Shown here: positions 59,169 to 64,000 of the stretch, piece after piece
Position numbering within the stretch: position 1 is the stretch's first letter
Layout: each line of letters opens with the position of its first letter
From: Clonostachys chloroleuca
Taxonomy: Eukaryota; Ascomycota; Sordariomycetes; Hypocreales; Bionectriaceae
DNA length: 64,000 nt
Assembly (NCBI GenBank): GCA_037952775.1
Contig: JBANAY010000003.1
Coordinates: 30,380,001-30,444,000 of the forward strand
Direction: 5' to 3'
Position numbers and translations under genes: made by a program
Notes under the pieces: generated by a model
What the model was told of the DNA's origin: nothing
What the model saw: the letters and a program-made list of their open reading frames with translations, nothing else
Databases searched by the model: none

Positions 59169-62100
59169 ATGGGCCAAACAAACCCTGATAGTCGTGCTCC
59201 ACTGCTTATCTCTGAATGGAAAGCGGCTCAGATATCCGGTAACGGCCTACAGAGACTATGTTCCCTTGTGGAAGCAGAGCAGTCTGCCAACTCTCACACC
59301 CATGCATGGATCTCCCTCGCGGATACCGGCCAGATCGAAGAGCAGTGGACCAAGCTCAAGCGTCTAGGCCCTCAGGCATCTTCTCTACCGCTCTATGGCG
59401 TGCCTTTTGCAATCAAAGATAATATTGACGCGGAGGGCTTCGCTACCACTGCCGCTTGCCCGTCATTCGCTTCTGGGAAGGCGGCCTCAGATGCGGCTGT
59501 TGTCCGGAGTTTCAAATCCGCAGGCGCGATCCTCATCGGAAAGACAAACCTGGACCAGTTCGCTACCGGACTGGTTGGAACGCGCTCACCCTATGGCGCA
59601 GTTCCCAACTCATTCGATTCAACCCGTGTAAGCGGCGGATCCAGCTCCGGGAGCGCCGTGGTGGTCGCCCGCGGTGTCGTTCCCTTCTCCCTCGGAACTG
59701 ACACGGCTGGCTCTGGCCGGGTACCAGCGGGATTCAATAATATTGTAGGGTTGAAGCCAACACGGGGAGCCTTGAGTACTGCAGGCGTAGTCCCCGCCTG
59801 CAGGACCCTAGATTGTGTCTCCATTTTCGCCCTTACCGTGGAGGACGCTCAACTCGTCTTGTCAGTGGTAGAAGGTTACGATCCAGAGGACTCATATTCC
59901 CGCAAACGCCCGGATCTATTTCATGAACAAGGGGACACTGTCTTTGGCCACGTCGGGTCTGTCTCAAGTCCTCGGTTGGCTATATGTTCCAGCCCGAACT
60001 GGTTCGGATGCGATGGTCATCATCCTGCCTATGACAAGGCTTTGGAAAAGGCTGCGTCTCTTGGTTGGGTGCTAGAGCCTGTTGACTTTAGCCCGCTATT
60101 CCAACTTGCCCAGCTGCTGTACTCGGGCACATGGGTTGCGGAAAGATACGAGGCTATTCGATCCTTCATTCAGACCGTTGAGCCACAGGCGATGGACCCT
60201 GTCGTTCGTAAAATTATCAAAGGTGCTGAGATGTTCACGGCAGCTGACTCATTTGCTGGAGAGTATTTGAGACGAGACCTTACGCGACAAATCGAGGCGG
60301 CTTTCGCTAGGTTCGATGGCATTCTCGTCCCAACCACACCAACATTCCCAACACTGGAACAGCTCTCATTAGAGCCGGTGGAGGAGAACTCTAAGCTTGG
60401 GACGTACACCAACTTTGTCAATTTCATGGACTGGTCAGCATTGTCGTTTCCTGCCGGTTTTAGGCCTGACGGGCTTCCATTTGGCCTGACGCTTATTGCT
60501 AATGCGTGGCAAGAGCCACAACTTCTAGAGTTGGCTCACCGGTTTTGTTGCTCTGCGGGACCCCGAACTCTCGGAGCAACTCGAGAGTGCGTCACGGAAG
60601 GGTCTCTTCCAAACTCAGTATCGCGGATTGCCCACGATATCATCCCGATCGCTGTTGTCGGTGCACACCTCACGGGCTTTCCCCTCAACAAAGATCTCAC
60701 CTCTCGAAATGCGACGTTTTCAAAGCAGACATCCACGTCATCCCGCTATAGACTTTTCGCCCTCTCTTCCACGTCGGGATTCAGCAAGCCTGGGCTGAAG
60801 CGTATCTCTGCTGATCAAAGGGGCAAGGAAATAGAAGTTGAGATCTGGAACCTACCTAACTCAGCCCTAGCCAGCTTCATGCAAACCATACCTTCCCCCC
60901 TTTCGATTGGGAAAATAGAGCTTCAGGACCGCTCTTGGGTCCATGGATTTGTATGCGAGCCTATTGGCCTCGAGTGTGCGACAGACATCACAGACTTTGG
61001 CGGTTGGAGATCGTACAGCAAACATGTCCAAGTCCCGATCCAAAGGTCCGAGGCACCGTCCAAAAAGAAGACAATTTCAAAGGTCCTCGTAGCCAACAGA
61101 GGAGAGATAGCCGCCCGCATCATCAAAACGCTCCACAAGATGGGTCTCCAAGCTGTAGCTATCTACTCCAGTTCGGACTATGCATCTCCCCATGCCCGTA
61201 CGGCTGATGTTGCTCTGGAACTCAAAGGCCAGACTGTTTCGGAAACATACCTCAATATAAATCAAATCATCGAGTTGGCCAAGGCCTCCGAGGTCGACTC
61301 AATCATCCCCGGGTACGGGTTTCTGTCAGAAAATGCCGACTTTGCAAGGGCTGTACAGGACGCCGGGATGGTGTGGATAGGTCCGACGCCAAAGCAGATG
61401 CATGACTTGGGACTTAAGCACAAGGCTCGGGAGATCGCCCGTGCTGCAGATGTACCTACAGTTCCTGGGAGCCAAGGGCTCCTAAGCTCTCTGGATGACG
61501 CCCTCCGGGAAGCACAGCAAGTTGGTTTTCCGCTCATGCTGAAAAGTACTGCTGGTGGCGGTGGTATAGGTTTGAGTCACTGCGAAGACGAGGAGAGCCT
61601 TGCAGCGGCCTTTGACGGTGTGGCCAGACAGTCTCAGGCGAACTTTGGAAATGGGGGGTTGTTTCTAGAGCGGTTCATTACTCAGGCAAGGCATGTCGAA
61701 ATCCAGATTCTCGGTGACGGGACTGGGCGAGCGATGGCTCTTGGTGAACGCGATTGCTCTCTGCAGCGCCGGCACCAGAAGGTTGTTGAGGAGAGCCCAG
61801 CCGTAATGGTCCCCCAAGACGTGCGAAACAAAATGAAGGCTGCCGCTTTGCGCCTGGCATCGTCGGTCAAATATCTGAACGTCGGCACGGTGGAGTTTGT
61901 TTACGATATCAACTCGGCCGATTTTTTCTTTCTCGAAGTAAACACTCGCTTGCAAGTTGAGCATCCAGTCACGGAGCAGGTGACTGGGTTGGACCTTGTT
62001 GAGTGTATGATAAAAACAGCGGACAGCCGCTGGGATGAGCTGTCCCCCGAATCTGAGCAGGACGTCGCTTTGACGGGTGCCTCAATCGAAGTGCGTATTT

Positions 62101-64000
62101 ATGCAGAAAGCCCACTTCAAAACTTCCGACCATCCGCAGGTGAAATCACAGAGTTGATATTTCCTGACAACCTGAGAATCGATACCTGGGTTGAGCAAGG
62201 TACTAGGGTAACCACCGCGTATGACCCTATGATAGCCAAGGTCATATCCCATGGGGCTGATCGTAAAGAGGCTCTCGAAAAGCTACTCAAAGGACTGGAA
62301 AATACAAAGATTGAAGGACTCCAGACAAATCTTGAGTACTTGCGCCAGATTCTGGCGTCGGGGCTTTTACAGTCTGGAAACTACACAACTAAATCTCTCG
62401 ACACATTTCGATTTCTCTCATTCTCATTTGAAATCCTTGATCCTGGTACATTGACGACTGTTCAGGATTATCCAGGACGAACGGGATATTTCAATGTTGG
62501 CATTCCTCCAAGTGGTCCTATGGATAGTTATTCCTTCCGGTTGGCCAATCGACTTGTTAAGAACCCCGTGACTGCTGCAGGTCTGGAATGCACTCTTCAA
62601 GGTCCTACCCTCAAGTTTCACCAGGAGTCTATTGTCGCAGTTACTGGAGGTGTTGTCACAGTGACCTTAGATGGCAGTATGGTCGCTGTGTCAAAGGCCA
62701 TCAAGGTTCAGCCGGGACAAGTCCTACGAGTTGGGGATATCGAGCATGGTTATCGTGTGTATATTGGAATCCGCGGTGGCATCGATGTTGTTGCAGTAAT
62801 GGGCAGCCGGAGCACCTTTGAAATCGGCAAACTTGGCGGATTCCATGGACGAAAGCTACGAGTGCATGACATAATCCCAATATTTCCCTCCAATACATCC
62901 GATGTCGACACCAGTAACCAAATAACCCGCCCTTTTCCAATTCCACACCAGCCGAACGCTGAATGGTTACTTCGAGTAATTCCTGGACCTCATGGTGCTC
63001 CAGATTACTTCACAGAAGACTCGGTCAAACGTCTTTTCTCAGAAGGCTGGAAGGTTCACCATAATAGCAATAGACTGGGAGTACGTCTTAAAGGCCCTTA
63101 TCCCGAGTGGGCACGATCTTCAGGTGGTGAAGCTGGCTTGCATTCTTCCAACATCCACGACAGCCCATATTCAGTCGGCAGCGTCAGCTTCACAGGCGAT
63201 GAGGCCGTGATCCTGACCTGTGATGGGCCTAGCCTTGGAGGGTTTGTCGTGTTCTGCGTTATTGCCAGCGCAGATATGTGGAAGATTGGCCAGTCAAGGC
63301 CAGGAGATACCATCCGATTCAAACCCGTCACCCCTGAAGTGGCGATGGACCTTGATAAGGAACTCGATCGAGCGATTGAGGAATTGCGGGGACTCGATGA
63401 CATTAACACGATCCCAGATACTGTGCTATCTCAATCGCTGTCAATCGAACCCATCATAGTCGTTTCCGACAAGAGCCAAAAGATCCAGGCACGGCAGGCG
63501 GGAGATAGAGCGATTCTCCTTGATTTCGGGGATTTCATGGGATTCGACATGCGGCAGAGTTTTGAGATATTCGCTTTTTGCGACCAGCACAGCAAGATCC
63601 CAATACCAGGAGTTGAGGAGTTGACACCCGGCGTCTTCACATTGCACGTCCAGTATTCACAAGGCATCTTCCCGAGTACAATTATTGATCGCATCACCCA
63701 GCATGTGAAGTCTTACAGTGTCCCAACACAAGTTCCTTCACGGATTTTCCGCATGCCCCTTGCCTTTGACGACGGGGTATGCCGTGCCGCCATTAAGCGC
63801 TATGGAAACACCATTCGGCAACAAGCACCTTGGCTTCCGAGCAACACAAAGTTCTTGGCGGAGCTCAATGGGCTCGATACCGTCGCTAATCTGTTGTACG
63901 AGGCAAGCTTTCTAGTCCTAGGCCTTGGTGATGTGTTCATGGGGTCTCCGTGCGCAGTCCCAATCGATCCTCGACATCGACTTTTTGGGTCCAAGTACAA
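59169..64000 (+). CDS. DUR1,2: Urea amidolyase (allophanate hydrolase-urea carboxylase fusion), C-terminus beyond window
   Basis: One uninterrupted frame of 1,610 codons runs from the ATG at 59,169 to the window end; yeast-type Dur1,2 is about 1,830 residues, so some 220 including the biotin carrier domain lie outside. Order is as in fungi. First comes allophanate hydrolase with amidase signature residues: Lys83 (AIKDN), the SGGSSSGSA box at 155-163 and Ser182 (GTDTAGSGR). Its C-terminal domain follows to ~600. Urea carboxylase starts near 637 with biotin carboxylase (KVLVANRGEIAARII, KSTAGGGGIGL, HVEIQILGDGTGRA, EVNTRLQVEHPVTEQ). An AHS2/KipA-type domain follows (LDPGTLTTVQDYPGRTGYF, from ~1,089), then AHS1/KipI-type (QARQAGDRAILLDFGDF, ~1,440). 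The cytosolic enzyme turns urea plus ATP and bicarbonate into allophanate, then ammonia and CO2. It appears intact and is likely induced through the GATA sites upstream. Confidence 0.95.
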   Translation, partial: MGQTNPDSRAPLLISEWKAAQISGNGLQRLCSLVEAEQSANSHTHAWISLADTGQIEEQWTKLKRLGPQASSLPLYGVPFAIKDNIDAEGFATTAACPSFASGKAASDAAVVRSFKSAGAILIGKTNLDQFATGLVGTRSPYGAVPNSFDSTRVSGGSSSGSAVVVARGVVPFSLGTDTAGSGRVPAGFNNIVGLKPTRGALSTAGVVPACRTLDCVSIFALTVEDAQLVLSVVEGYDPEDSYSRKRPDLFHEQGDTVFGHVGSVSSPRLAICSSPNWFGCDGHHPAYDKALEKAASLGWVLEPVDFSPLFQLAQLLYSGTWVAERYEAIRSFIQTVEPQAMDPVVRKIIKGAEMFTAADSFAGEYLRRDLTRQIEAAFARFDGILVPTTPTFPTLEQLSLEPVEENSKLGTYTNFVNFMDWSALSFPAGFRPDGLPFGLTLIANAWQEPQLLELAHRFCCSAGPRTLGATRECVTEGSLPNSVSRIAHDIIPIAVVGAHLTGFPLNKDLTSRNATFSKQTSTSSRYRLFALSSTSGFSKPGLKRISADQRGKEIEVEIWNLPNSALASFMQTIPSPLSIGKIELQDRSWVHGFVCEPIGLECATDITDFGGWRSYSKHVQVPIQRSEAPSKKKTISKVLVANRGEIAARIIKTLHKMGLQAVAIYSSSDYASPHARTADVALELKGQTVSETYLNINQIIELAKASEVDSIIPGYGFLSENADFARAVQDAGMVWIGPTPKQMHDLGLKHKAREIARAADVPTVPGSQGLLSSLDDALREAQQVGFPLMLKSTAGGGGIGLSHCEDEESLAAAFDGVARQSQANFGNGGLFLERFITQARHVEIQILGDGTGRAMALGERDCSLQRRHQKVVEESPAVMVPQDVRNKMKAAALRLASSVKYLNVGTVEFVYDINSADFFFLEVNTRLQVEHPVTEQVTGLDLVECMIKTADSRWDELSPESEQDVALTGASIEVRIYAESPLQNFRPSAGEITELIFPDNLRIDTWVEQGTRVTTAYDPMIAKVISHGADRKEALEKLLKGLENTKIEGLQTNLEYLRQILASGLLQSGNYTTKSLDTFRFLSFSFEILDPGTLTTVQDYPGRTGYFNVGIPPSGPMDSYSFRLANRLVKNPVTAAGLECTLQGPTLKFHQESIVAVTGGVVTVTLDGSMVAVSKAIKVQPGQVLRVGDIEHGYRVYIGIRGGIDVVAVMGSRSTFEIGKLGGFHGRKLRVHDIIPIFPSNTSDVDTSNQITRPFPIPHQPNAEWLLRVIPGPHGAPDYFTEDSVKRLFSEGWKVHHNSNRLGVRLKGPYPEWARSSGGEAGLHSSNIHDSPYSVGSVSFTGDEAVILTCDGPSLGGFVVFCVIASADMWKIGQSRPGDTIRFKPVTPEVAMDLDKELDRAIEELRGLDDINTIPDTVLSQSLSIEPIIVVSDKSQKIQARQAGDRAILLDFGDFMGFDMRQSFEIFAFCDQHSKIPIPGVEELTPGVFTLHVQYSQGIFPSTIIDRITQHVKSYSVPTQVPSRIFRMPLAFDDGVCRAAIKRYGNTIRQQAPWLPSNTKFLAELNGLDTVANLLYEASFLVLGLGDVFMGSPCAVPIDPRHRLFGSKY

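Overview
The window looks like a chromosome segment of a filamentous ascomycete (Pezizomycotina). The evidence is short spliceosomal introns (about 55-75 bp with GT..AG or GC..AG ends and CTAAC-like branch sites), fungal-type Copia, Gypsy and pogo/Fot1 elements, strong C-to-T damage of repeats of the repeat-induced point mutation (RIP) type (CpA/TpG lost, TpA gained), and a fungal fused urea amidolyase. Species cannot be read from the sequence alone.

Bases 1 to about 30,150 form one AT-rich, RIP-destroyed block with almost no intact reading frame. It is a stack of nested transposons: a Copia relic on + (1 to ~3,660); a Copia relic on - (~4,260-16,269) split by a complete 7.26-kb Gypsy element (5,792-13,054, target duplication GATTA); a 99-bp unmutated solo-LTR-like insertion with a TTAGG duplication (16,275-16,373); truncated and inverted copies of the first Gypsy family (16,379-20,391), one of whose LTRs is split by a 1.82-kb pogo/Fot1 element with perfect 33-bp terminal repeats (18,232-20,053); and a second complete Gypsy element (20,863-28,415, target duplication AGTTC) with a damaged open frame on the strand opposite its pol.

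From ~30.2 to ~41.6 kb composition is normal but intact genes are absent. I see a multiply broken gene with a PCNA-binding-type motif (30.4-31.85 kb), a cluster of ~365-bp repeats with a tRNA-like B-box that looks SINE-derived (33.47-34.5 kb), and scrambled pieces of a superfamily 1 (NAM7/DNA2-like) helicase gene on both strands (37.25-40.36 kb).

From 41.6 kb on there are intact genes: an atypical ureohydrolase (arginase fold) lacking the two usual metal-binding histidines; a secreted Ser/Thr-rich protein ending in two tandem knottin-like cysteine patterns; an alpha/beta hydrolase; a DHA2-type MFS transporter; a secreted SnoaL/NTF2-like protein; and a membrane fatty-acid-hydroxylase-family protein. 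At the right end a DUR3-type urea transporter gene, broken by frameshifts and by two RIP-type stop codons, lies divergent from an intact DUR1,2 urea amidolyase gene that runs off the window. The spacer between them holds five GATAAG sites, so nitrogen-responsive GATA-factor control is likely. A ureohydrolase, a urea transporter and urea amidolyase within 22 kb suggests a nitrogen-salvage neighbourhood whose import arm is dead here.
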